The notes under the pieces are model-generated. The model was not told where the DNA came from and made no database searches. It saw nothing but the letters and a program-made list of their open reading frames with translations. From the NCBI GenBank assembly GCA_947054185.1, contig CAMRVW010000111.1:1-6677 (forward strand): DNA of 6,677 nt. Direction: 5' to 3'. Positions 1 through 5,446 of the stretch are shown piece by piece. The stretch is from an uncultured Rikenellaceae bacterium. GTDB taxonomy: Bacteria; Bacteroidota; Bacteroidia; Bacteroidales; Rikenellaceae. Position numbers and translations under genes: made by a program. Each line of letters begins with the position of its first letter. Position 1 is the stretch's first letter.

Positions 1-12
1 GCGAGGGCAAAA

Positions 13-142
13 GCAAACGAGAGTTTGGGTTTGCCGAGCGGGAGTATCTAAGGCGTCAGCCAACGATACGAATAAGCCGAGAGACAAGCAAATTTTATTT
101 GCTTGCCCGAGGCGGAGTGCTTATACTTTAGCCAAAGATAGC
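13..142. repeat. Two diverged hairpin-forming repeat units upstream of clpP
   Basis: Two units of similar plan lie one after the other. Each has an inverted repeat built on GCAAA/TTTGC, then a CGAG-plus-GGAGT block, then a second imperfect hairpin around AGCCAA. In unit 1, GCAAAC (13-18) pairs with GTTTGC (29-34), followed by a 35-nt block at 35-69 in which GTATC pairs with GATAC. In unit 2, a perfect 9-bp arm CAAGCAAAT (85-93) pairs with ATTTGCTTG (97-105), followed by the matching block at 108-142. The two 35-nt blocks share CGAG, GGAGT and AGCCAA-GATA in the same order. The structure may continue left of the window. Dispersed intergenic repeats of this general look are common in Bacteroidales, but I cannot assign a named family. 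No function is assigned. Confidence 0.6.
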
Positions 143-350
143 AAAATTTAGCATAAAGATAAAATCACGTCCGCCCAAAACCTCTCCATAGTCATTTCCC
201 TCCCGTTCGGAAAACAATAACGTCCGCAAAACATATATTATTGCGACACTGTGATTTAAAATGTCAGCCAAGAAAACGCAATACGCGCACCCCCCAAAAA
301 GCCTCACCTATGAAAAAAATGCGTATATTTGCGGTGAAATTAGGTAAAAC
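143..350. other. AT-rich non-coding region before clpP
   Basis: I see no credible gene here. The stretch is A-rich and carries stop codons in all + frames. There is no CIRCE-type heat-shock inverted repeat and no recognisable riboswitch. The only element I would mark is the possible clpP promoter near its right end. Together with the repeats to the left, this makes a gene-free lead-in of at least 350 nt. Confidence 0.6.
324..331 (+). promoter_or_regulatory. Possible clpP promoter, -7 element only
   Basis: TATATTTG fits the Bacteroidota -7 consensus TAnnTTTG exactly. No TTTG-like -33 element is present 19-21 nt upstream, so only half of the promoter is visible. If it is used, transcription would start near 336-338, leaving a leader of about 13-15 nt before the clpP ATG at 351. 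The other promoters in this window carry both elements, so this one is less certain. Confidence 0.45.
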
Positions 351-1025
351 ATGGAAAAAGAGTTTCAGAAATATGCTTTGTCTGCGGGCATAAGCAGCCT
401 TGCGATGCACCGTTACCGGTCTGTGGTTGACGACTATATCTCGCCCACCATCATAGAGGAACGCCAGCTCAATGTGGCCCAGATGGATGTCTTTTCGCGT
501 CTTATGATGGATCGCATCCTCTTCCTGGGGTGCCCCATATATGACGATGCGGCCAACATCATACAGGCCCAGCTTCTGTTTTTGGAGTCTGCCGACCAGC
601 AGAGCGACATACAGATATATATCAACTCGCCCGGAGGCTCTGTCACCGCGGGTCTGGGCATATACGACACCATGCAGCTTGTCAGTTGCGACGTGGCCAC
701 CATATGCACGGGCATGGCGGCCTCCATGGGGGCGGTGCTTCTGGCGGCCGGCGCGGCGGGCAAGCGTTATGCCCTGCCTCACTCGCGCATCATGATACAC
801 CAGCCGTTGGGCGGTGTCGAGGGCCAGGCTTCCGATATAGAGATAACGGCACGTCAGATCGCCCAGACCAAGCAGGAGCTTTTCGAGATATTGTCGCACC
901 ACAGCGGTGCCCCCATAGACAAGATAGCCGCCGACGCCGACCGCGATTATTGGCTCACATCGCCCCAGGCGGTCGAATACGGATTGATAGACGAGGTGTT
1001 GAACAAACGCGATAACAAAGAATAG
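351..1025 (+). CDS. clpP: ATP-dependent Clp protease proteolytic subunit ClpP
   Basis: This is the serine peptidase subunit of ClpXP. In the family, 14 subunits form a barrel in the cytoplasm that degrades proteins unfolded and fed in by ClpX. The 224-residue protein is full length. The catalytic triad is visible: Ser125 in GMAASMGA, His150 in MIHQP and Asp199 in DADRDY. Their spacing (25 and 49 residues) equals that of E. coli ClpP. The oxyanion-region motif NSPGGSVTAG lies at residues 92-101 and the structural tail AVEYGLIDEV at 207-216. The ATG at 351 gives an N-terminus of normal length, with a short segment before the EERQLN motif (residues 36-41). There is no strong Shine-Dalgarno sequence, as is usual in Bacteroidota. 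The stop codon is one base before clpX, so the two are surely co-transcribed. Isoleucine is mostly ATA (15 of 22 by hand count) and no arginine is AGA or AGG. Confidence 0.97.
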   Translation: MEKEFQKYALSAGISSLAMHRYRSVVDDYISPTIIEERQLNVAQMDVFSRLMMDRILFLGCPIYDDAANIIQAQLLFLESADQQSDIQIYINSPGGSVTAGLGIYDTMQLVSCDVATICTGMAASMGAVLLAAGAAGKRYALPHSRIMIHQPLGGVEGQASDIEITARQIAQTKQELFEILSHHSGAPIDKIAADADRDYWLTSPQAVEYGLIDEVLNKRDNKE

Positions 1026-1026
1026 T

Positions 1027-2250
1027 ATGTCGGAGGGAAACAGAAACGAAAAAAATGTGCGCCGTTGCTCGTTCTGCGGCCGTGAGATAGAGCCTGACGG
1101 GATGTTGTTCCGGGGCGGCTCGGGTGCCACCATATGCGCCGAGTGCGTTGAAAACGGCCATAAGATAGTGGCCATGGAGGGCGACAGGAGCAAAAAGCAC
1201 TTCATCATAACAGAGAAAGACCTGCTAAAGCCACGTCAAATAAAAGCCGTGCTCGACGAATATGTGATAGGACAGGATGAGGCCAAGAAATACCTCTCGG
1301 TTGCCGTCTATAACCACTATAAGCGTCTTCTGCACCTCTCGTCGGCCTCTGAGGGCGATGTCGAGCTCGATAAGAGCAACATGCTGCTGGTGGGCGAGAC
1401 AGGCACGGGCAAAACGCTGCTTGCGCGCACGATAGCCCGCCTTCTCAACGTGCCTTTCACCATTGTTGACGCCACTGCGCTGACCCAGGCCGGTTATGTG
1501 GGCGAGGATGTGGAAAACATACTCACGCGCCTTTTGCAGGCCGCCGATTTCGATGTCGCGCGCGCCGAATACGGCATCATATTCATAGACGAGATAGACA
1601 AGATAGCCCGTAAGACCGACAATGTCTCCATCACGCGCGATGTCTCGGGCGAGGGAGTGCAACAATCGCTGCTCAAGATACTCGAGGGCGCCGTTGTCAA
1701 CGTGCCGCCCGAGGGAGGACGCAAACATCCCGAGCAGGAGTTCATACAGGTCGACACCAGCAACATACTCTTCATCTGCGGCGGCGCCTTCGACGGCATC
1801 GAACGCATGATAGCCGCCCGTCTCAATACGCGGGCCGTCGGGTACGGTGTATCGTCGCGGCGTGAGGGTGTCGACAAAGACAACCTGTTGCAGTATATCA
1901 CCACGCAGGACATACGCTCGTTCGGCCTCATACCCGAGCTGGTGGGTCGTCTGCCGGTGTTGTCGCACCTCGATCCGCTCGATGCCGCCGCCTTAAGACG
2001 CATCCTCACCGAGCCCCGCAACGCCATAGTCAAACAATACGAACGTCTGTTGGCAATGGACAATATAAAGCTGGAGTTCAAAGAGGACGCCCTCGATTAT
2101 ATCGTCGAGAAGACCATCGAACGAAAGCTCGGCGCCAGAGGGTTGCGCTCTATATGCGAGCAGGTGATGATAGACGCCATGTTCGACATGGAGGCAACGG
2201 GCGGAGAGCTCGTCATAGACCGTCAATACGTCTCCGACCATATAGACTGA
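1027..2250 (+). CDS. clpX: ATP-dependent Clp protease ATPase subunit ClpX
   Basis: ClpX is the AAA+ hexameric unfoldase that recognises substrates, unfolds them with ATP and threads them into ClpP. It is complete at 407 residues. The N-terminal zinc-binding domain has Cys14, Cys17, Cys37 and Cys40. The AAA+ module shows Walker A GETGTGKT (123-130), pore loop GYVG (156-159), Walker B IIFIDEID (184-191), RDVSGEG (204-210), the RKH pore motif (232-234), the arginine finger Arg308 in ELVGRLP and sensor 2 GARGLR (369-374). The ClpP-docking loop reads VGY (271-273) where E. coli has IGF. The start codon lies one base after the clpP stop, with no separate promoter, so translational coupling is likely. 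The lone-base gap and the intact motifs leave little doubt. Confidence 0.97.
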   Translation: MSEGNRNEKNVRRCSFCGREIEPDGMLFRGGSGATICAECVENGHKIVAMEGDRSKKHFIITEKDLLKPRQIKAVLDEYVIGQDEAKKYLSVAVYNHYKRLLHLSSASEGDVELDKSNMLLVGETGTGKTLLARTIARLLNVPFTIVDATALTQAGYVGEDVENILTRLLQAADFDVARAEYGIIFIDEIDKIARKTDNVSITRDVSGEGVQQSLLKILEGAVVNVPPEGGRKHPEQEFIQVDTSNILFICGGAFDGIERMIAARLNTRAVGYGVSSRREGVDKDNLLQYITTQDIRSFGLIPELVGRLPVLSHLDPLDAAALRRILTEPRNAIVKQYERLLAMDNIKLEFKEDALDYIVEKTIERKLGARGLRSICEQVMIDAMFDMEATGGELVIDRQYVSDHID

Positions 2251-2256
2251 CCCTTG

Positions 2257-2275
2257 CGGCAACACTGCTTTGCCG
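2257..2275 (+). terminator. Weak hairpin after clpX, possible terminator
   Basis: CGGCAA (2257-2262) pairs with TTGCCG (2270-2275) across a 7-nt loop, starting 7 nt after the clpX stop. The sequence that follows, TGCTTTCT, is only partly T-rich, so this is a poor intrinsic terminator. The stronger inverted repeat at 2353-2417 may instead end the clpPX transcript. Confidence 0.3.
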
Positions 2276-2352
2276 TGCTTTCTCCGCGCTTTTCCCGCGA
2301 TAGTCATGGTTCACGTTTCAATATAATCGGGGCATAAACCCTCGGAACGAAA

Positions 2353-2417
2353 ACGAAAATCCTTCATAAAGATTACGTACGTCCTAAGACTGCATAATCT
2401 TTATGAAGGATTTTCGT
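2353..2417. repeat. Perfect 23-bp inverted repeat with 19-nt spacer
   Basis: The left arm at 2353-2375 is the exact reverse complement of the right arm at 2395-2417, with no mismatch over 23 bp. The arms begin ACGAAAATCC and end GGATTTTCGT. The 19-nt spacer (2376-2394) contains a further small pairing, GTC (2381-2383) with GAC (2388-2390). As RNA it would form a very stable stem in either direction, so it could act as a two-way transcript end for clpX. There is no clean T-tract just beyond the arm. It could equally be a short dispersed palindromic element. No target-site duplication is evident in the flanks. Confidence 0.8.
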
Positions 2418-2454
2418 ACTCCTGTTCTGGTTGTTCCTCAGAAAATCTCAAAAC

Positions 2455-2532
2455 GGGGTCCGTGACCCCTCCCCCGGAAGGGCCGCCTTAAGGCAGTTCC
2501 CGCAAACCCGCCGTCGGGGGCATTCCCGCAAA
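2455..2532. repeat. C-rich hairpin cluster, partial copy of the 6603-6677 element
   Basis: Positions 2468-2487 are identical to 6628-6647, and 2492-2506 are identical to 6651-6665. Only the short spacer differs: TTAA here, GGA there. Around this core are small hairpins: GGGGTC (2455-2460) with GACCCC (2464-2469) over a 3-nt loop, and GCC-TTAA-GGC near 2485-2494. The ten bases TTCCCGCAAA occur twice, at 2497-2506 and 2523-2532. The long outer arms seen in the copy at the right edge are absent here, so this looks like a decayed or rearranged copy. Its function is unknown. Confidence 0.7.
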
Positions 2533-2557
2533 AATGGTCGCCGAACGGCTGTTGTTG

Positions 2558-2588
2558 TTTGTTCTTTATATAAAAAAGCGTAATTTTG
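2558..2588 (+). promoter_or_regulatory. trpS promoter, Bacteroidota type
   Basis: TTTG (2558-2561) and TAATTTTG (2581-2588) are separated by exactly 19 nt. This matches the Bacteroidota primary-sigma consensus TTTG-N19/20-TAnnTTTG. The transcript would start near 2593-2595, giving a leader of about 20 nt before the trpS ATG. That leaves no room for a T-box or a peptide attenuator. This is the clearest promoter in the window. Confidence 0.8.
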
Positions 2589-2612
2589 CCGTTAAAATAA
2601 AAATCGAACGAC

Positions 2613-3602
2613 ATGAACACAGTGGTCAGCGGCATCCGCTCAACGGGTAATCTTCATCTGGGCAACTATTTCGGTGCCCTTCGCAACTTCATTACGATGC
2701 AACATGAAAACCGTTGCTTCTTCTTCATTGCCGATTATCACTCGCTCACCACGCATCCCGACCCGTCGTCGCTGCACGGCAATGTGCGCAACGTGCTCAC
2801 CGAATATCTGGGTGCGGGTCTCGACCCCGAGGTCTCATCCATATATATACAGAGCGACGTGCCCGAGGTCACCGAGCTTTACCTGCTTCTGAACATGCAT
2901 GCCTATATCGGTGAGCTTCAGCGCACTGCCTCGTTCAAAGACAAGATACGCAAACACTCCGAAAACGTCAATGCCGGCCTTCTTACCTATCCTGTGCTTA
3001 TGGCCGCCGACATATTGCTCCACAGGGCCGACTGTGTGCCGGTGGGCAAAGACCAGGAGCAACACCTTGAGATGACCCGCAAGTTCGCGCGCCGTTTCAA
3101 TGCCATATACGGTGTCGATTTCTTCCCCGAGAGCCAGCCCTATAAGTTCGAGGGCGACCTTATAAAGGTGCCGGGTCTCGACGGCAACGGTAAGATGGGC
3201 AAGAGCGAGGGTAACGGCATCTATCTGGTTGACAGTGATAAAGACATCCGCAAAAAGGTTATGAAAGCCCTCACCGACGGCGGCCCCACCGAGCCATGCA
3301 TGCCCATGTGCGATGGCGTGAAGAACCTGTTCGAGATGCTCCGTATCGTCTCGGGACAAGAGGTTTACGACCATTTCCTTGCCAGCTATAACGATTGCAC
3401 CATACGTTACGGCGACCTCAAAAAGCAGCTTGCCGAAGACATGATCAAGGTCATCGCGCCCATAAGGGAGCGCATACTCGAAATACAGTCCGACGATGCC
3501 TATCTGCGCGGTGTGGTCAGAAGAGGAGCCGAAAAGGCCCGTGAGAGCGCCTCGCAAACGGTGCGCCTGGTGCGTGAGATTATGGGTTTCAAACCCTTCT
3601 GA
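2613..3602 (+). CDS. trpS: Tryptophanyl-tRNA synthetase
   Basis: This class I aminoacyl-tRNA synthetase charges tRNA-Trp with tryptophan using ATP, in the cytoplasm. It is complete at 329 residues, the usual size for bacterial TrpRS. The N-terminus opens with VVSGIRSTGNLHLGNYFGAL, where HLGN (15-18) is the HIGH motif. The second ATP-binding signature is KMGKS (194-198). Tryptophan-pocket residues expected from the Bacillus enzyme align with Met130 and Asp133 in the VLMAADILL segment and Gln148 in VGKDQEQH. The C-terminal helical part that reads the anticodon is present. The start is set by the promoter about 20 nt upstream and by the position of the HIGH motif. Flanking promoters suggest it is transcribed alone. 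I see no sign of tryptophan-responsive control. Confidence 0.96.
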   Translation: MNTVVSGIRSTGNLHLGNYFGALRNFITMQHENRCFFFIADYHSLTTHPDPSSLHGNVRNVLTEYLGAGLDPEVSSIYIQSDVPEVTELYLLLNMHAYIGELQRTASFKDKIRKHSENVNAGLLTYPVLMAADILLHRADCVPVGKDQEQHLEMTRKFARRFNAIYGVDFFPESQPYKFEGDLIKVPGLDGNGKMGKSEGNGIYLVDSDKDIRKKVMKALTDGGPTEPCMPMCDGVKNLFEMLRIVSGQEVYDHFLASYNDCTIRYGDLKKQLAEDMIKVIAPIRERILEIQSDDAYLRGVVRRGAEKARESASQTVRLVREIMGFKPF

Positions 3603-3633
3603 AAAGGGTGGGTCGAATATTAGAGGCCGATAA

Positions 3634-3665
3634 TTTGAATTATTAAGAAAAATTATATTACTTTG
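3634..3665 (+). promoter_or_regulatory. Promoter of the DUF177-rpmF-plsX-fabH cluster
   Basis: TTTG (3634-3637) and TTACTTTG (3658-3665) are separated by 20 nt. The -7 box differs from TAnnTTTG by one base, a variant often seen in Bacteroidota. The start of transcription would be near 3671, about 30 nt before the ATG at 3701. No comparable promoter is visible further inside the cluster, so this one probably drives all four genes and perhaps the tRNA. Confidence 0.7.
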
Positions 3666-3690
3666 CGCTAATATTCTCTGACAAATTATA

Positions 3691-3695
3691 AAGGA
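3691..3695 (+). promoter_or_regulatory. Ribosome binding site for the DUF177 gene
   Basis: AAGGA lies 5 nt before the ATG at 3701. It is the only good Shine-Dalgarno-like sequence before any gene in this window, and it supports this start codon. Confidence 0.55.
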
Positions 3696-3700
3696 AAACT

Positions 3701-4213
3701 ATGCCAAGAGTGAGTAAATATGCGGTGTTCCACCAAGGTTTGAGCCTCGGTGAACATACCTATGAGTTCGCTTTGGACGACGTTTTTTTTGAGAATTACG
3801 GCGGCGAGATAAAGCGCGGCGATTGCAAGGCCACCGTTACGGTTGCCAAAACGGCCAATCTGCTTTCAGTGCACACCGTCATAGAGGGCAAGGCGCAGGT
3901 GAGCTGCGACCGTTGTCTCGAGGAGTTTTACATGCCGGTCTTTTTCGATGGTACGCTTGTCGTCAGGTTCTCTTACGACAGAGAGGGCTATGACCTTGAG
4001 CGTGTCGGCGATACCGACGACGAGATATTGTGGCTCTCGCCCGATATCGACGCCGTCGACCTGGAGGAATACCTTTACGAGAGCGTCTATCTGAGTCTGC
4101 CCATGCAAAAGGTGCATCCCGAGGGCGAGTGCGACCCCGATATGCTCGCACGTTTCGTCCGTGTTTCATCCGATGAAGAAGATGATGAAGACGGGCAAGA
4201 GGAATTTGAATAA
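3701..4213 (+). CDS. DUF177 (YceD-like) protein
   Basis: This is a member of the DUF177/YceD family, which is encoded next to rpmF in many bacteria. Work on the family links it to 23S rRNA accumulation and ribosome assembly, but the exact reaction is unknown. The 170-residue protein carries the typical central motif SCDRCLEEF with Cys69 and Cys72, and a later LSLPMQKVHPEGEC segment ending in Cys144. This is consistent with a small metal-binding or folding core. The C-terminus is a strongly acidic tail (about 158-170, rich in D and E). Relatives I recall usually end in a short basic DPRW-like segment, which I do not see here. It is the first gene of the cluster, 26 nt before rpmF. Its position supports the family call more than any catalytic residue does. 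I avoid the symbol yceD because the orthology is inferred. Confidence 0.85.
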   Translation: MPRVSKYAVFHQGLSLGEHTYEFALDDVFFENYGGEIKRGDCKATVTVAKTANLLSVHTVIEGKAQVSCDRCLEEFYMPVFFDGTLVVRFSYDREGYDLERVGDTDDEILWLSPDIDAVDLEEYLYESVYLSLPMQKVHPEGECDPDMLARFVRVSSDEEDDEDGQEEFE

Positions 4214-4239
4214 AGAAAACAGTTTAACAGAATAAAAAA

Positions 4240-4419
4240 ATGGCACATCCTAAACACAGAATCTCTAAACAGAGAAGAGATAAGAGAAGAACTCATTACA
4301 AGGCGGTTGCTCCCACTGTTTCGACCTGCTCGAACTGCGGTGCCGCTGTGCTCTATCACCGTGTATGTCCCGAGTGCGGATACTATCGCGGCAAGCAAAC
4401 CACAGCCGAAAAAGAGTAA
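4240..4419 (+). CDS. rpmF: 50S ribosomal protein L32 (bL32)
   Basis: This short gene encodes 59 residues, normal for bL32 of the large ribosomal subunit. The N-terminus MAHPKHRISKQRRDKRRTHY is the basic, RNA-binding part. A zinc ribbon follows, with Cys30, Cys33, Cys43 and Cys46 in the patterns CSNC and CPEC. The four cysteines make this the zinc-binding form of L32. The ATG follows an A-rich run with no Shine-Dalgarno sequence. It sits between the DUF177 gene and plsX, the conserved arrangement. Five of its seven arginine codons are AGA, whereas clpP uses none, as is common for highly expressed ribosomal genes in this phylum. Confidence 0.96.
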   Translation: MAHPKHRISKQRRDKRRTHYKAVAPTVSTCSNCGAAVLYHRVCPECGYYRGKQTTAEKE

Positions 4420-4427
4420 GTGAAAGC

Positions 4428-4471
4428 GCGGTGTAAACGCACCGCTCCTTTCGGCGGTCGCCCCGGAGCGG
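4428..4471 (+). promoter_or_regulatory. Two overlapping hairpins between rpmF and plsX
   Basis: GCGGTG (4428-4433) can pair with CACCGC (4440-4445). CCGCTCC (4442-4448) can pair with GGAGCGG (4465-4471). The two stems share bases 4442-4445, so they cannot form together. Neither is followed by a T-tract, so neither is a standard terminator. They could tune read-through or mRNA stability between a very highly expressed ribosomal gene and the lipid genes downstream. That role is inference only. Confidence 0.4.
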
Positions 4472-4501
4472 CCGCTTGTAACAAATTAACCTGTTTCCCG
4501 T

Positions 4502-5446
4502 ATGAGAATTGGTATTGACGCGATGGGCGGCGATTTCGCCCCCGAGGCGGTTGTCTCAGGCACGATAGCGGCAGCCGGGCAAATCTCTCCCGACACCACC
4601 ATCGTTCTTTACGGCGACCGTAAAGCCATAGAGGCGCTTTTCGAGGCAGGCGGCGGCATGCCGCCGTGTGTTGAGATAGTTAACACCACAGAGGTGATTG
4701 CAATGAACGAACATCCGGCTCAGGCATTCACCAAGAAAAGCGACTCCAGCATCGCCGTTGGCTTCAAAGATCTTAAGAAGGGCACTATAGACGGGTTCGC
4801 ATCGGCAGGCAGCACCGGCGCCATGATGGTGGGCTGCACGTTGGTTTCACGAACCATACCGGGAGTCATACGCCCCTCCATAGGCACTGGGCTTGTCACC
4901 TCCAAAGGGGGCAAGGTGATGCTTTTGGACGTGGGTTTGAACATCGACTGTAAGCCCGACGTGCTTTATCAATACGGTATTCTCGGCTCTGTTTACGCAC
5001 GTGTCATGTTCGGCATCGACAATCCGCGCGTGGCATTGCTCAATATCGGCGAAGAGCCCGGCAAGGGCAACGCCACAAGCAAAGAGGCGCATCAGCTCAT
5101 GGCCGAAAGCGCCGACTTCAACTTCGTTGGCAATGTCGAGAGCAAGCATATCTTTACGGGAGAGGTGGCCGACGTGATCGTTTGCGACGGTTTCGTGGGT
5201 AACGTGGTGCTCAAAGAGGCCGAGGGTATGTATGCGTTGTTTGCGCACATGTTGCCCGAGGACAACAACGTCATGCGCGGTTTGAACTATGAGTACGAGG
5301 GCGGTACCCCTGTGCTCGGCGTCAACCACTGCGTCGTGATAGGGCACGGTTGCTCGACGCCTCTGGCGATAACCAATATGATATTGTCCACAGAGAAAAA
5401 TATCGCTCTCGGGTTAGTTGGCAAATTCAAAGAAGCATTCGTTTGA
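4502..5446 (+). CDS. plsX: Phosphate acyltransferase PlsX
   Basis: PlsX converts acyl-ACP and phosphate to acyl-phosphate, the acyl donor for PlsY in the first step of phosphatidic acid synthesis. It acts at the inner face of the membrane but has no membrane segment of its own. The 314-residue protein is complete, slightly short of many homologues. Motifs in order are IGIDAMGGD (3-11), SAGSTGA (101-107), LLDVGLNID (141-149), LLNIGEEPGKGN (179-190) and VCDGFVGNVVLK (227-238). The ATG at 4502 puts the DAMGGD motif at the usual distance from the N-terminus. There is no Shine-Dalgarno sequence and no promoter of its own in the 82-nt gap after rpmF. Its TGA stop shares one base with the fabH ATG, which indicates translational coupling. 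Confidence 0.96.
   Translation: MRIGIDAMGGDFAPEAVVSGTIAAAGQISPDTTIVLYGDRKAIEALFEAGGGMPPCVEIVNTTEVIAMNEHPAQAFTKKSDSSIAVGFKDLKKGTIDGFASAGSTGAMMVGCTLVSRTIPGVIRPSIGTGLVTSKGGKVMLLDVGLNIDCKPDVLYQYGILGSVYARVMFGIDNPRVALLNIGEEPGKGNATSKEAHQLMAESADFNFVGNVESKHIFTGEVADVIVCDGFVGNVVLKEAEGMYALFAHMLPEDNNVMRGLNYEYEGGTPVLGVNHCVVIGHGCSTPLAITNMILSTEKNIALGLVGKFKEAFV

Larger units (their letters stand above)
2251..2612. other. clpX-trpS intergenic region rich in palindromes
   Basis: I see no credible gene in this 362-nt gap. It holds, in order, a weak hairpin just after clpX (2257-2275), a perfect 23-bp inverted repeat (2353-2417), a C-rich cluster of small hairpins (2455-2532) and the trpS promoter (2558-2588). 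The antisense reading frame through its right half overlaps the trpS promoter and start and is low-complexity, so I do not treat it as a gene. The density of inverted repeats is far above that of the other gaps in the window. Confidence 0.7.

Noticed and set aside
1..142. CRISPR array
   Set aside because: There are only two diverged, structured units. There are no identical direct repeats with regular spacers.
143..350. Heat-shock CIRCE element or sigma-32-type promoter before clpP
   Set aside because: I looked for the TTAGCACTC/GAGTGCTAA pair and for classic heat-shock boxes and found neither.
264..1208. Long antisense reading frame across clpP and the start of clpX
   Set aside because: It lies opposite two genes with intact catalytic motifs and its product has no recognisable domain. 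It is a shadow of the codon bias on the + strand.
1225..1968. Long antisense reading frame within clpX
   Set aside because: It is fully opposite the AAA+ module of ClpX. Its composition (rich in R, G, H and Y) reflects the reverse complement of a biased gene.
2589..2612. Tryptophan-responsive T-box or leader peptide before trpS
   Set aside because: The predicted leader is only about 20 nt, too short for either mechanism.
2438..2635. Antisense reading frame over the C-rich repeat and trpS promoter
   Set aside because: It is made of repeat sequence and runs across the trpS promoter and start codon. Nothing supports translation.
2835..3557. Antisense reading frame within trpS
   Set aside because: It is opposite a complete synthetase and shows no motif, promoter or ribosome binding site.
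3593..3609. Hairpin across the trpS stop codon (ACCCTT with AAGGGT) as a terminator
   Set aside because: The 6-bp stem overlaps the last codons and has no T-tract after it. It also competes with another small pairing at 3584-3596, so I did not call it a terminator.
4847..5347. Antisense reading frame within plsX
   Set aside because: It is opposite conserved PlsX motifs and has no support of its own.
5350..5445. Upstream in-frame extension of fabH
   Set aside because: The 32 extra residues are read from inside plsX and do not fit the FabH N-terminus. The ATG at 5446 gives the family's usual start.
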